This document shows positions 30,140 through 43,000 of a stretch of 64,000 nt of DNA, piece after piece; within the stretch, counting starts at the first letter, position 1, and every line of letters starts with the position of its first letter. A model generated the notes under the pieces. The model was not told the DNA's origin, ran no database searches, and was given only the letters and a program-made list of their open reading frames with translations. The position numbers and the translations under genes are program-made. Source of the DNA: Lonicera japonica (Eukaryota > Streptophyta > Magnoliopsida > Dipsacales > Caprifoliaceae); assembly GCA_021464415.1 (NCBI GenBank), contig CM038471.1, positions 34,135,234 to 34,199,233 on the forward strand. The letters are read 5' to 3'.

Positions 30140-33100
30140 ATGGGGTCAGAAGGGCCTCAAGCAGTAACGATCCATGTGACAGGTTTTAAGAAATTTCATG
30201 GTGTTTCAGAGAATCCAACTGAAACTATCGTAAGTAAACTTAAAGATTATGTGAAGAAAAAGGGTGTGCCTAAAGGGCTTATCCTCGGGAGTTGCAACGT
30301 TCTTGATACTGCTGGACAAGGAGCCCTCATTCCCTTGTACCAAACATTGCAATCCGCCATCAACAACAAGGACTCCGATTCTTCATCTACTTTTGGCAGA
30401 GTTATTTGGGTCAGTTTCCCACTTCCAACCCCCTCTGCTGTTTTTCAGTATTGAAGTAACCTAATTCCCCGTAATGTATCTATTTGTTACTCCCAGCTGT
30501 CTTGAATTAGAAGTCGCACATTTTATTTTTGGCTGTCCAAACTTAAGGAGTCTTTGATTTAAACATGTTATCTGAGTCCACCTTTTTGGGTACCATTTGA
30601 GCAAGTGTCATAAATTTGGATAGGAATGTGGATCGGATAAGGATATTAGGTTGTGTTTGATGAAAAAAAGGTTGGAAATTGATTGAAAATGCTACTAGTT
30701 TTTGTGAGATGTTGGAAAAAAGAGACGAGTGATTTGGTGAGATGTGCTATTACTTTTTCTGTTTTTCCATGGAATAAAATTCTTTGGGTGGTGGGTAAGA
30801 AAAAAAATGAAGAACCCACCAAATCACACATCTTTTTTTTTTCCTACTTCTCATAAAAGTAGTAGCGTTTTCAATCATTTTCCAACTTTTTATCACAAAA
30901 CCCCTTAGGCCTCGTTTGGTTCACGGAAGGGAAATCAATTCCCTTATCTTTCCCATGGAGGTGGGAAACTAAATTTCCTATCAATTTTCTTGTTCCTAGC
31001 ATGAAAAGTATTAGGTAAGGGTATTATTGTGTAAAATTTTTGTAATAAATGCTTGAAAAGAAATCACATGGAAAATCAATCCCATGGTTTTTGAGGGATG
31101 TGGTTTAATGTTTTTTCTTTTTTTCCGGACAAATGTTTCTGGAATGTTTACCAACACAAAGGAAAGGAATGACTTTCCTTTACCGAGTACTAAAATCCGT
31201 GAACCAAACGAGAGTAGTGTTTACAGCCCTAGGAATTACAGAATCTTTGTAATTTTACAGGCATCAATAGTAGATATCACATATCAGCATTTTGCTTGTT
31301 CTGCTATGTGTGCAATTTACGAACATCTGAAAGCTCTTAATGACTTCATAAAAGGGTGTTAAATTTGTGTACCATGAATGAAGACACTATATTAGTAACT
31401 AGAAAGGGATTATTGTAATTATAGCCCAGCAAATTCATCTGAAAGCCTCATATAATTGGGATCATAATTTGACTGCTCACACGAGTGAAATTTCAATTTG
31501 GATTTTGCATTTTATGCAATATTTTATTTCTTGGTTTATAAAATTACAGTGCGTTTCTGAAAATTTATCTCAGCTACACTTTGGAGTTAACAGTGGAGCA
31601 ACAAGGTTTGCCATTGAAAAGCAAGGTTTTAATGAAGCCACTTTTCGTTGTCCTGATGAGTTGGGATGGAAGCCTCAGGTCAGATGCTCTCTCTATCTGT
31701 GTGTGTGGGTGTTTCATTTACTTCCTTATTTAGTTGAATATCATTTTGTTATTATTTGCAGAAAGTCCCAATTATTCCTGCAGATGGTGGAATTTTGCGA
31801 ACGCGAGAGGTAGACTTCAATTTCATGATTTCTTTATTAAAAGTGAAGAACATTTTGTGCTCCTTTTATGGACCTCAATTACTAGTTTAAAAGAGAAAGG
31901 TAAAAAAGTCAAACTCAACAAAACCATCTCCCTTGTAATTGGGTTGGCACTGATTAGGAAATATGGGAGTTTATAACTTGGGGGATGTTAGCAGTAGATG
32001 CGAAAGTTCAAATCCTTCCGCTGCTGCTTCTAATAAGAAAAGTTATGGAATCATCATAGATTAATACTAAAGTCAAGAAAATCTTTTCATTGATACGGAT
32101 AATTTGTGTATGAAATATTTTTGCATTTCTAGATGCGGACTTGTAGATAGTAGATGCCCAGTAGTAATGATATAACAGTAAATGGCTACATTAGGGAACA
32201 TCCCCAGGGGCAAACCTAGGATTCGACCGAGGGATGGACTGAAGTCAGCTAGGATTGGCTATTTGTTTTCTTTTTAATCTATCAACCGTTAGGGTATTTT
32301 CTTGTTGGGATGGGCTGGAGCCTGCTATACTAGTCCCCTATGACGCCGTTGAACGGGCCAATAATGGTCAAATCGTACCAAAGTTAGTTATGCTTTTGAT
32401 TCGGGAATGTTAAGCATGATTCTAGTGCCTTCAAAACGATAGGATTGCCATCAGTCGTGAGCTTTTGAAACTGATGTGCTTGATCACGTGACTTGGGGAA
32501 GGGTCTCTTAGCAAAGGATATGAGTTTTTGGCTACCTTGACTCGTCCGATAGCAAGCTTAGGTCTAGATGGTATATTTGTCATATGGGTGAACTGGGTCT
32601 CTTGAGCAACCTAGTAACCTAGCTTTAGCTCAGGTCACTACTAAAGTAGCCCATATTGGAAATCACACGTAGAATTCAATGTTTTAATATTGGAAAGGCC
32701 GAAACCAAACATTGCTTAATTTTGTGCTTGGTTTCAGTTATAGCTTATTTTATATTTTTTTGAAAGTCAAAATTACTGAATCGAAAGTACTGAATTTACC
32801 AACCGAAAATATCAAATTGCACAGTGTTATATATTTGGTTGTTAAATTCTAACTCATTTAGGATCCTCATAAAATTAGCTTTTTCTCTATTTATTTATAT
32901 AATTATGACATGTTTTCTTTAGTTTTGCTAACAAGAAACAGAAATGAAATACTGAAAAACAAATACAGGGATATCCCTTGGTTTGGCATATAGGTTTAAT
33001 GTTTTTCTTTGGAAAAAAAATCAAAAATAAAATAAAAATTTAGATGCCGAGATTCTTAGGATTTGGTTTTGGTATACGCCAAATACCCAGACCCTACAAA

Positions 33101-34979
33101 CTGAATCTGTCTCCTATACCAAGAATAGAGATTATGTAACTCCATGATTGCTTCACACTTGTTACAGAGTTTCCGTGATTCATCAATAGTTGTGTTTACT
33201 GCGCAATTAATGGCCATAGGATTTTACTTGGTCCTTTTTTATGACTTTGGTAATTTTACGTTGTTACTTTTTAAGTGAACACAATTTTCAACCTAATCAA
33301 TGGTTGAAAACAAAACTTGTTTTGTATTGACAAATACCATACATTGATTATGTCCATGTTAACCATGATATTCATTACGGTTCCTTCTCCTAAGAGCTTA
33401 AGCTTTTGGGAGAGATGGTTACTAACATGGTATCAGAGGTTGGTTTTTAGGGAGGTCTAAGGTTCAAGCCTTGGCACCTCCATTCCCCATTTGTTAATCC
33501 GAAATTCGAAATTTGTTTGCTCTCCATGTGCGAGTATGGGGTCGCACGTGAGGGAGGGTGTTAACCATGATATTCATTACGGTTCCTTCTCCTAAGAGCT
33601 TAAGCTTTTGGGAGAGATGGTTACTAAAAAAAAGGAAAGTGGATTCTTAATTTTGGACAGGAGTATTTTCCTTTTAATGTATAACTATCAGGGATTTTTC
33701 TTCTTGGGTTGGGCTGCAGCCTGCCAGTCCCCTGTTTCGTCTTTGAACAGGCCAACAAGAGAATACCAAAATGCAGAATCTTATATACGTGGGTTGTTAA
33801 ATTGTAACTCATTTCCGTTCCTCAAAATTCGAAAAATAAATAAATTCTGTTCTTTTATATGTGGGGTTCCTTGATTCAATAATAGTTGTAGAATTTAGTT
33901 CCCAACTAATGGCCATAGGATTTTAGTTAGTCCTTGTTTATGACCTCAAAATCCTCCCACAAATTGAAAAATGCGACCGTTTGATTTGTACTAAAGGGAA
34001 AGTGGGATTCTTAATTTGAGACAGAGGGAGTACGATGCAAGTTGGTTTTCGGGAATAGAATCCTTTAATGCTTGATCTTGATTAATTGTTATATTTCCCA
34101 CAAGCGACAAGTCACAAGCCCTAAGCACACATGCTCAATCAAATCTGAATTCAACTCTGAAAATAACGATGATTACAAGATTATTTGTAGATGTTAGTAA
34201 CTATCTCACCCAAAAGCTTAAGCTATTAAGTAGTGGGCCAACAATGTATATCATACTCTTCAACACTCCCCCTCACGTGCGAGCCACTCGCACGTGGATA
34301 GATAAACGAAACCAAAGGCCAAACTGGCCAAACCAAATGTGCATTTCGTGCACAAACACAAAGGGGGAAACAAATGCAAGTGGGAGGATTCGAACCCGAG
34401 ACCTTGCAAAACCTGAGCTCTGATACCATGTTAGTAACCATCTCACCCAAAAGCTTAAGCTATTAAGTAGTGGGCCAACAATGTATATTATACTCTTCAA
34501 CAGTAGACTACAAGGATAGTCTAGAGAACCTTAATCTAATTTAAAGTACCAAAATACCCTTAATTAGATAATTAATACTACAATCCTAATTACCATAAAT
34601 CAACAGAAACACTAAACGGAATTATCCTTAAATATAAATACATTAATATACAATAAAGATACAAATCTAATCTTCTCATATTTCACATCACTCTCTCTCA
34701 TGACTAACAAATATTTCATTCCCTTTCTGCTGTATATAGACTTCTCTTCCTGTTGAGGAGATAACAAAAACGTTGGCAAAGATGGGTTATGAGGTGATGA
34801 CCTCGGATGATGCAGGCCGGTTTGTTTGCAATTATGTGTACTATCACTCCCTTCGTTTCGCAGAGCAGAACGGGATCAAATCGCTCTTTGTACATGTCCC
34901 CCTCTTCTTAACTATAGACGAGGAGACCCAAATGCAATTTGCAGCTTCTTTGTTGGAGGTACTTGCTTCTCTATACTAG
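30140..34979 (+). CDS. Pyroglutamyl-peptidase I (pyrrolidone-carboxylate peptidase, peptidase family C15)
   Basis: Cytosolic cysteine peptidase that removes N-terminal pyroglutamate from peptides. Four coding exons: 30140-30409, 31574-31678, 31762-31809, 34740-34979. They join in frame to 220 residues, the usual plant length. Family marks seen: the N-terminal strand VTIHVTGFKKFHGVSENPTE, and FGVNSGATRFAIEKQ with Glu105 at the catalytic Glu position. DAGRFVCNYVYYHSL carries the nucleophile Cys171, and SLFVHVPLF carries His193. The catalytic triad is therefore intact and the enzyme should be active. ATG 30140 is chosen because it gives the conserved MGSEGP start and follows an inferred 5'UTR intron. 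The last intron is 2.9 kb because TRIM insertions lie in it. The 3'UTR has AATAAA at 35108. No close symbol is assigned; PCP is commonly used. Confidence 0.95.
30649..30904. mobile_element. PIF/Harbinger-like MITE with TTA target-site duplication
   Basis: The inverted ends GGTTGTGTTTGATGAAAAA and TTTTTATCACAAAACCCC are flanked by TTA on both sides (30646-30648 and 30905-30907), the preferred PIF/Harbinger target. The interior carries the CCATGGAATAAAATTCTTTG motif shared with 2774-3036. It sits in the first coding intron of the peptidase gene, directly next to the MITE at 30908. Confidence 0.78.
30908..31213. mobile_element. MITE with CTCGTTTGGTTCACGGA termini
   Basis: CTCGTTTGGTTCACGGA (30911-30927) and TCCGTGAACCAAACGAG (31196-31212) are perfect inverted repeats of 17 bp. 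The interior has TTTCCC and GGGAAA tracts. It shares the CGTTTGGTT core with the PIF/Harbinger-like MITE at 25949-26401. It is inserted in the peptidase intron beside the element at 30649-30904. The right-hand duplication is unclear. Confidence 0.75.
33357..33629 (+). mobile_element. TRIM retrotransposon, variant subfamily (71-bp LTRs)
   Basis: Two near-identical 71-bp direct repeats (33357-33427 and 33559-33629) begin TGTTAACCATG. The left ends TACTAACA and the right ends TACTAAAA. A primer-binding site TGGTATCAGAGG follows the left LTR, and a GAGGGAGGG polypurine tract precedes the right one. The LTR differs from the TRIMs at 12486 and 34192 in its 5' half but shares AGCTTAAGCTTTTGGG-GAGATGGTTACTAA. 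No target-site duplication was found; the right end runs into poly-A and may be altered. It is in the last intron of the peptidase gene. Confidence 0.82.
34192..34502 (-). mobile_element. TRIM retrotransposon (complete, 74-bp LTRs), antisense to the peptidase gene
   Basis: On the minus strand the LTRs (34429-34502 and 34192-34265, 74 bp each) start TGTTGAAGAG and end TAACA. The primer-binding site is the complement of GCTCTGATACCA. The polypurine tract is the complement of CTCCCCCTC. The 5-bp target-site duplication GTAGA is perfect (34187-34191 and 34503-34507). The interior carries GGTTCGAATCC and a palindromic CACGTGCGAG region, like the copy at 12486. The LTRs of this copy differ from each other at only a few positions, so it is fairly young. 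Confidence 0.92.
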
Positions 34980-37684
34980 TAGCCCTTCTTTCTACTACTA
35001 CTATTGTCCTCCTCGCACGTTTATGATCCATATTCCTTGTATTGTTATCGTCTTTTTATGTGAAGGGGTGGTTGATGGGTATGTGTTTATTTTCATGCTT
35101 TTTGTTAAATAAACAGTTTGGTGTATGGGAATGGCAAACAAAATTGTGATGCATATATCTCGTGTGTATCTTTTGTATGATGTTATTTGGTGGGTTGGAA
35201 CTATTGTTTTGGACGTTCAATATGAATTTTGACGTAATTTGTGAATGAAGTTGCTACATATTGGAGAAACATTGTTTCCTCCAAGCATTTGTTGCACCAG
35301 CTTTCGTTATCAGTTTACTTATCATGTTTGCGATTCTCCTGTCAATTACATATTGGAGAAACCGTCGCTTTTGATTATCTCTTTCCTCTGGTTGCTGACC
35401 AGAGTGTCACTGCACGGACATATTTATCTGATTGAAAACAAGTTAGCTATTAATATGGCGATTACTCATTTGTTAGAGTAGATTTTGATAAGAAATTTTT
35501 TAGTACGGACTCCACATTCTAACCAATATACGTTGGCCATGTCAGTTTTGATATCAGATACGTATTCCTCTAGAATTATTGCCGCTGGCCATCAACTTTG
35601 AACAATGCCCACAATGTAGTGTGCCATGTCCATTTAGTTCTGGACAATTTGTTAGGTTCTGGTTACCCATTTTTTATTGACATGAGAAAATATGGTGTAC
35701 TCTTGGACTATTGCCACATGGTACTCGCCACCGATCGAGGATCTGCCAAATAGTTGTGCGAGTTTATTTTTTTCTCCCTCCATGCACGCGCGAAGCGACG
35801 CTCATGTTGGACCCTAACCATTGGCCAGGTGTGTTCTGCATATGGAGCTTTATAATTGGTTGGGTACACTAGGTGTATGGCAAATAGTCTCGAATTCTTT
35901 AGTTCCCAAATCAATTAATTGCCTCTTAATGTAATCTTCGACATTTAACTCAAACTTTGCGAAACTGGCAAAGCAATTTTTCTCACCTAATACTACTTTT
36001 CTCAAGTAAACTAATAAAATTGTAACCATACTATTTATTTATATTGAAACAAAAGCTTCCATTGCAACATTAGATAGGTATAATTTTCTTTTGTTTTACC
36101 TTCCGAAAATAACTAGTTACGACATTGATAATTTTCATTGTTTATTTTTTAGAGAATCTTATATTTGCACTCCACGCTTTACTTATAATTTGCGCCATAT
36201 ATTCTATTTTCTGCCTTTGTATCTCGACATCAGTGAATTTTGTTGTTAAAACATTTTTTTTTTTCCTCGACTCAAGCACTTTGCCTAGCAGCACTACACT
36301 TGTATTGCTTTCCTGCACCCCATTTCACTCACGACTACTAATAAACTCGCTTTTGCTTTCTTTTCCTATGGCTAAGAAGATGTTTTAGTTCGTCAGACTG
36401 TCTCTTACCCACCCATAGAATCAGGAGCATTTTGAAAGGTGTTTATTCGACAATCTCCGTATCTATGCTTATTTCGATCTACCCAAAACATTCTGTATCT
36501 CTAGGTGCTTAGGAATTTATTGTGAGTCTTTCCTCAAATTCGAACCTTTCCCTTGTCATATGGCCATGCTTGCCATCCTAAGGTGATGGTAAATCGATAA
36601 ACCTTATCAACGTTCACGAATGATAAATCATAAATTAAGCGATAAAATTAGAAAAGTTGGTCGCTTTCATCCAAAGTTTTATAACTTTGTGGATGCTTCA
36701 ATGGAGTTTACTGATGGCATGGTCGGGCGGGGGGTGGGGTGGGGGTTAATTTCCGTTCATTTTAAAATAAAGTTACTCGTTTTTTTACCTAAGTTGCCAA
36801 TTTTGTTTTAAAATAAGAACTACTTTTAACTACGGCCACTGGCACCACTGCTGGACAGTTATCGGAGCTCCAGCCGGTATTGGTGGCGGTGGTAATGGTG
36901 GCCATAGTGATGGCTGCACTACTTGGTGAGGTTTAGAGATCACTGTAGGTGTTAGCAACGATAAAATTGGCTTTTACAAAGTAAAGAGTTGGGTGTGCAC
37001 AAACATTTAAAATGTTATTATCACTAACTTAAATAATCAAGAAAACTCTATATGTTGGATAGAAATAAGGTATCATTCAGCTGAATTTTTTTAAGGAGCC
37101 CCAAATCCATTTTCATTTTTAGAAATGGCACTAGGGTGGACGTGAAGGCCAAAGTTTCTTCTTTTTTTATATAATCAGTATACGGATACACCTGATATTC
37201 GATCATAAGAAAGAAAGAAAAGAAAAACGGGGTTCGCGTGAATTGACGGTTAATAGAAGGTGGAGCCATTTTCAACTTAGCTACCACACCAGATCCCTCT
37301 TTTGAAGTTCAAGTACATTAATTTTGGGTTATAGTATTATACCAACAATTTGTAATAGAACAAGTTTTATCCTAATTAACTTAGGGGATGTTTGCTTTCG
37401 CCACTGAATCCCGATTCAGAGTAAAGAGTTAATAATATGTAAAGAGTTAATAATATAATGCCTTTGAATACGTACAACACCTCTAAATGAAATGCAAAAT
37501 TCCCAAAATAACCCCGGCACTAGGTTAGCCTTCCAGCATTTAAAGCCATTTTCCCTCACACATGGGGCGATAGTATAATAGAAAAAGGGGTGAATTTTTC
37601 CACCTCACGCCTAGGTTCGAGCCACGGGAAAAATTCAGTTTTCCTTTTCCCTCCCTCTCGTGGCCGACCACCATATGTCTTTAT
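34980..37684. other. Intergenic DNA after the peptidase gene
   Basis: The peptidase 3'UTR occupies the first part (AATAAA at 35108-35113). ACATATTGGAGAAAC is repeated at about 35249 and 35346, in coding-like DNA without a clear gene. The rest holds no recognisable gene, tRNA or rRNA. A GGTGG/GGCGG-rich stretch occurs at about 36880-36905. Confidence 0.5.
35108..35113 (+). terminator. Poly(A) signal AATAAA of the pyroglutamyl-peptidase gene
   Basis: The canonical hexamer lies about 130 bases after the stop codon, in the T-rich context usual for plant 3' ends. Confidence 0.5.
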
Positions 37685-38407
37685 TAGGGCTGACAATTCG
37701 GATTCGCGTGTTGTGTTCAGGTCATGTTAACACACAAGTATTATAGTATTAGTGTCAACTCGAATACGACCCGTTTAACTAATCGTGTCATTTATATTAA
37801 CTTGAACACAACCCGTTTATTTTACAGGTTACACGACACTATCCAACTAACCCGTTTAATAAATAGGTCGTGTTAAACCTGCAATTCGACACAACACGAT
37901 CAACTTTTTAAGATTATAATGATAATTAAGTCTTATGTGAAAAAAATTAACTTGTTATATAATAGTTTTAAATTTTAATATCACCTAATACAAATATTCA
38001 ATATTTAATCAAAATAGTATGAGAATAATAATCTAGAGTCAAAATAGATAACATTCTATTACCGAAGCAAAAACATAAAAAATTAGTAATTTATCCATCA
38101 TAAAAAACATAATAACTATCATGTACTATCAATACTCAAAATACGAATATAATTGTCCAAGCAAGATGGCATAATAATATATATATATAGAGAGAGAGAG
38201 TTGCAAACAAGTAAAATAATAATAATAGTGTTAATTGTAGGTCAATTTCGAATTAGCGGTTTAAACCGAACACGACTCGTTTAGTTTGCGGGTTCAGCGT
38301 GTCTGACTCAAATTTAACTCGAACCCGTTTATGCTTGACCCAAACCCGTTAATTCCGTCTTGAGTTCGTGTCAAATTAATGTGTCGTGTCAAATATTACC
38401 GGTCCTT
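37685..38407. mobile_element. hAT-like MITE, about 720 bp (GGGCTGACAATTC / ATTACCGGTCC type)
   Basis: It starts AGGGCTGACAATTCGG and ends ATATTACCGGTCCTT. Both halves are rich in ACCCGTTTA/TAAACGGGT-type and CGTGTC motifs. It is flanked by GTCTTTAT (37677-37684) and GTCTCCAT (38408-38415), an 8-bp duplication with two mismatches. It is non-coding. Confidence 0.55.
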
Positions 38408-39760
38408 GTCTCCATGCAACGCTTGTATTAAAAAAAAGAAGTCATTTTCCCTCTGTAACAGTATTCACTCAGGCCCTACTATAGAGTATAGATCAAAGTC
38501 AAGCAAGATTAATTAATATTTCAATTGTTTAAAAAGAATCCATGATTTTTTTTAATTGTCATTTTAATGTTACAAGTATTAAGATAGATGGCATTTGATC
38601 ATTCCTTAATTATTATCTTTTTATCAAATAAAGGTAAACTGGATTAATGTTTAGATATTGTATTCAGATAGATAAAAAATATTATTTTCAGATTCAAACT
38701 TCAGATTTAATATTTAAATTTTAGACAAAAAATAAATAAATGCCACCTCAGTTTAAATAACCAAAAAAAAAAAAAAGTTTGTTAAAAACAATCCATCTTC
38801 TTGTCGTCACTCAACCCACGGCCTCAAGTAATCCCTCCATCTACACCCTCCACGTGGCATGCCAGCCGATTTTCATGATAGAACCAAGTCTACTATACTA
38901 TATATAAATACTTTTATCCACTTGCCATTTTAATGTAAAATTTATTATACCTTCTTCCAAAAACCTCATAAGGCTAGGCGGCTAGCAGGGTGTTTTTATT
39001 GCTGACATAAATTAGTCGAGATACGGAAAAAAATTAATTTAAATATTGATATAAACTAAAAAAAAAGAAAAAAAAAAGGACCAAAATATCATTCAGCCTT
39101 CTTGTATTTGCCAAAAAATAAAAATAAAAAAAATAGTACCATTAATCCTGTTTGAGTTTTAAGAAAATATCCGAAACTTCTCTTACATAAAAACCCATTA
39201 AAAATATAATTGAGTATTATAATCTTTCATCATTAACTTATTAAAATTATTTAAAAGTTGCGTACTTTAAAGATATTAAAAATAACCTCTTTATAAATGC
39301 TCAAAGATTCTCTGTCTTTTTAATTCTACATTCAACCAATACTTGGCCAATAAGTACATTTTGGCATCTAAAATAGGGTGGACTGACCATTTCGCTTGAA
39401 TGTGGAAGGTTTCTCGCCAACTGTAAAATTTTTTGTACAATTTGACCTGGCAATAAGAGAGGAAAAAATGAAAATTAAAGAAAACATCAAAAATGTGGAT
39501 GCACGTCATTTATTATCTATAATATATTATATAAAGTTAAGACTAATTTTAACCGCATTAAAGCTGTATAAGATTTTTGAATTGCTATTCGACCCTTACG
39601 GTCTATTTTTTTTTTTTTCATTAAAAAATATACTTGTAAGAGGGTTCGAATATTGGACAAAGTAATCTGCTGCTTAACCATTAAATTAATTAACATCTTT
39701 GTTTTAACCATTAAATTACTTAACATCTTTATTTTATATTTTGGTTTAAAGTAGATATAT
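38408..39760. other. AT-rich intergenic DNA upstream of the ABCG gene
   Basis: No gene was seen. A 31-bp near-perfect tandem duplication (units beginning TTAACCATTAAATTA) lies at about 39675-39738. Otherwise the stretch has poly-A and poly-T runs. Confidence 0.5.
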
Positions 39761-39770
39761 TTTATTAACA

Positions 39771-39778
39771 CACGTGTC
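39771..39778 (+). promoter_or_regulatory. G-box/ABRE-like element CACGTGTC
   Basis: CACGTGTC, with CACATGTGCATGTG just downstream, lies about 190 bases upstream of the TATA box of the ABCG gene. G-box/ABRE motifs bind bZIP and bHLH factors in plants. That it controls this gene is an inference from position. Confidence 0.4.
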
Positions 39779-39960
39779 ACATGTGCATGTGTTCTAATTT
39801 AGTAGAATGTCGCATCATGAACAAAAAAAACTTTTCGTACAAATTTTAAGTAAGTCTAGTATTTTACTTTTGCAAAACATGGAGTTTATCTAGATGAGTT
39901 AATTTTCTTTTTTTAATAAAGACATTCTATATGTGTACATGCATACATGTCACTCTCCCT

Positions 39961-39969
39961 CTATATATG
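39961..39969 (+). promoter_or_regulatory. TATA box of the ABCG gene
   Basis: CTATATATG lies 95 bases upstream of the chosen ATG, in a CT-rich setting (CTCTCCCT just before, CTCTCTATAACTCTC after). A start site near 39990-40000 would leave a leader of about 60 bases. Confidence 0.55.
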
Positions 39970-40055
39970 TAACAACACAACAACAGAATAACTATTTCTC
40001 TCTATAACTCTCTGCATTTTTCAAAAAAGCTAAAAGAAAAATACCAGTGAAACCA

Positions 40056-43000
40056 ATGAGTTCACCGTCAAATAGTACACCATGGAGGCCTAAAGAGGAC
40101 TCCATATTGATAGCCGAAACCCATTCTCAAAGACTTTCTTCGGTTAGCGCCTACTCTAACCTAAGCGGTGATAGCTTTGTCACTCTTCCAACCACTATTC
40201 AAGGTGGTGCAAATTTTCCTCCGTCGAATGCTGGCGTGTTGACGCCAGAAATCCGCCGGAAGATAGAGAGCGCATCGCCGGAGGCAGCGAGGCTTATGGC
40301 AATGAGAATGTACCAAAGCTTGAAGAGGAATGGGCTTAGAGATGAAGTTGGGAAAGCAATGGGGAGGGATGTTGACACAATGGAAATGGAGGGGGGTGAT
40401 GGTAATAATAGGGATATACCGGGTGAGGTGGAGAGGAAGAGTGAAGAGCTGATGGGAATGGAGTATTTGTTGAGGGATGGTTTTGTTAGTTATCTTCGTG
40501 ATGTTGCAAGGATTACTCCTCCTATTCCTCAACAGGTTAGGGTTTTATTAATTAATTTTCTTGTTTTAATTTGTAGGGTTGAGTTCAAAATTATTTGCTT
40601 AATTCCTAACAAAGAAATGGCATATGACTGTGCATGAATAATATTACATTCATATGTATGTATTTATCTAGATGGTCTTTGAAGTGGACCGATTTTAGAA
40701 ATGAAAATTCGTCTTTAAAAGTTGATGTGAAAAAAATTTAATAATTTTAATATAAAAACTAACATATTTAGTTTGATCAATACGGATTGGTTAGAATGTG
40801 ATGTGTATATCAAATTTATTATTATCGAAATCTATTATAACTAGTAAGTAATTATCATAGTGATATGTTATTTTTTGCTTCAAAAGTATATATATATATA
40901 TATATATATGTTTGTGTAAAAAAACTCGTAAAAAGACCCGCGCCCTATGTTACAGATCTAACTACAGAGACCTAATTAAAAGAAAACATTAAAAGGGGAC
41001 ATGTCCATTTTTAATGTTTTTATCGTGTCTCACGAGAATGCATATATTCATGTGTATATTATGCATACGTTCAAAAGATTAAAACAGGCGTGACTGATAC
41101 TTGATCCCTCGGTCTCCCCAAATTAATTAAGAGCAATGATTTCAGCTACATTTTGATTGCTTGTGATATACAACTTTACTCTTAATTTGAGACATTTAAA
41201 AAAAAAATTATTAATTCAAGTCATAAAGAGTATGTAGATATAATGTAGATACTATTACCGATATATGTTTGAGTACTGATGAACATGTGTTCAACGACCC
41301 AAAAAAAATGTTCACTATTTGAATACGTAAAGACATATTTTTTGAAAGTCTAAATTTGTTGACTTTCACTTAAAGAATGTCACAGTGATCTTACTTTTTG
41401 AGTAAAGTTAATATATCTAGAAGAGTCCTCAATAGGGAAAAACATTTCCTAAGACGATAACTCAAAACATGAAGATATTTAATGACGTTCTAATATTAAT
41501 CAATCATCACGGTGAGCCTTCAAGTTCAACAAATTTAGATTCATTTTGCGATAGTAAAACATATGTAGTAATTTTATTTGAGTACAATAAAATATTGGCG
41601 TAATTCTTACGTGACTTCTTTTTTCTAAGAAAAAGGGAAGGACTAAATCTCTTTTCTTTATTACAATAATAACAAATATCTCCCTCACCCCGAATGAGAT
41701 CAAGCCTCCTATAAATTCAAGTGGCTGCCTTACTAACTAATTAGACTGGCCCACATTCTTAAGTTAATTAGAATGTACAAAAACTATGAAATTTAGTTTA
41801 ATTTACTTTGTTATTAAATTATAGACCTTTAAAAAAACATGCATGTTGGATTTTACATATTCAGCACATATGAGATCACAGAATATTTTGAAATCTTTAT
41901 GTGTCTTGGCCGGAGCTGCTCTTTTTGTCTATTCTTCTTCCAAGATGATTTTTTGTCTTTGTTAAGTCATATAGAATATTCTTTAATTATTAATTATTTT
42001 TTGTTAATCTCAAACCTCTTACAATTAAGTATAATACTTTGTCAAACACAACTGATGCCACCATCACGTAATAAATTTGACTATTGGCTAAAATATATTC
42101 CTTTGCTTTTGTGAGTAAATGATCAAATTTATACAAGTTTTATGCCTCTTTACCTATTGAAAGGCAAACATGTGTTTGATTATTTCTTTTGTCTGAATAT
42201 TTCTTCAAATCCTAAACCCAGGTTTAGGCTAATAGTGTTGTATCCGTTGACGTACGTCTTTTTTATGCTTATAATAATGAGAGGAGATATTGAATTCGAT
42301 TCACATAAATATAATTGTCGAACCTTTTATTGTGTTAGTTATATATCCATAAATGTTTGTATAAAAGAAGATTGTGTTGCAGATTTATCACTTTGAATTA
42401 AGAAAACCTAAACTTAAGGTGATTGAAACTCGAATTCAGAATATCCAAAACTCGGGTGGGTTACTAGGCTAAGCCAAACTCTAGGTTAGTTTGTTTCTTA
42501 GTACTAATAGATTTAGTTTTTTTCTTTTTCTTGTTTTGGACAGCTAATAGCTAGATTTAGGTTTGTTGGTCCATGTCTTAAATTTTTAAAACTACAGAAA
42601 ATCAACTAGGATTAGAAATCTAAGGAACACCTCAAAAAGCTAGAGAAGGATTATAACTATAATCAGTTCTTGATCCTGCTATCAACTTTAACGCGGAATA
42701 AAATCTTGAAAATAAGTCTATTTAAAGTTAGAATAAGAGTTATGCTATGTGCGGTGTTTATAACACTGACTAATAAACTTTCTAATACGTCATTAATTTT
42801 ACCACCATTTTAAACCTTTTTATACATTGTCATGTAAAAGTTTGTGAAATTAGACTACATATCATTATAATTTGTATAGTTCAAACTCAAGATCTCTTTA
42901 ATGGAGGAGTAAGTTTTGCACTAAGTTAGTCCTAGTGCTTCCTTCTATCATATAATTTGCACGTATTAAATGTATACTTTTAAAAAATAACTGTTTTTCA

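Noticed and set aside
40047..40055. Start of the ABCG protein at GTG 40047
   Set aside because: GTG is not a normal nuclear start; the next in-frame ATG (40056) lies in a usual leader length after the TATA box.
41839..42114. Open frame of 91 residues and its near twin at 44489-44764
   Set aside because: Both lie in the duplicated intron segment of the ABCG gene and are similar only because the DNA was duplicated; hydrophobic, AT-rich and without a known domain.
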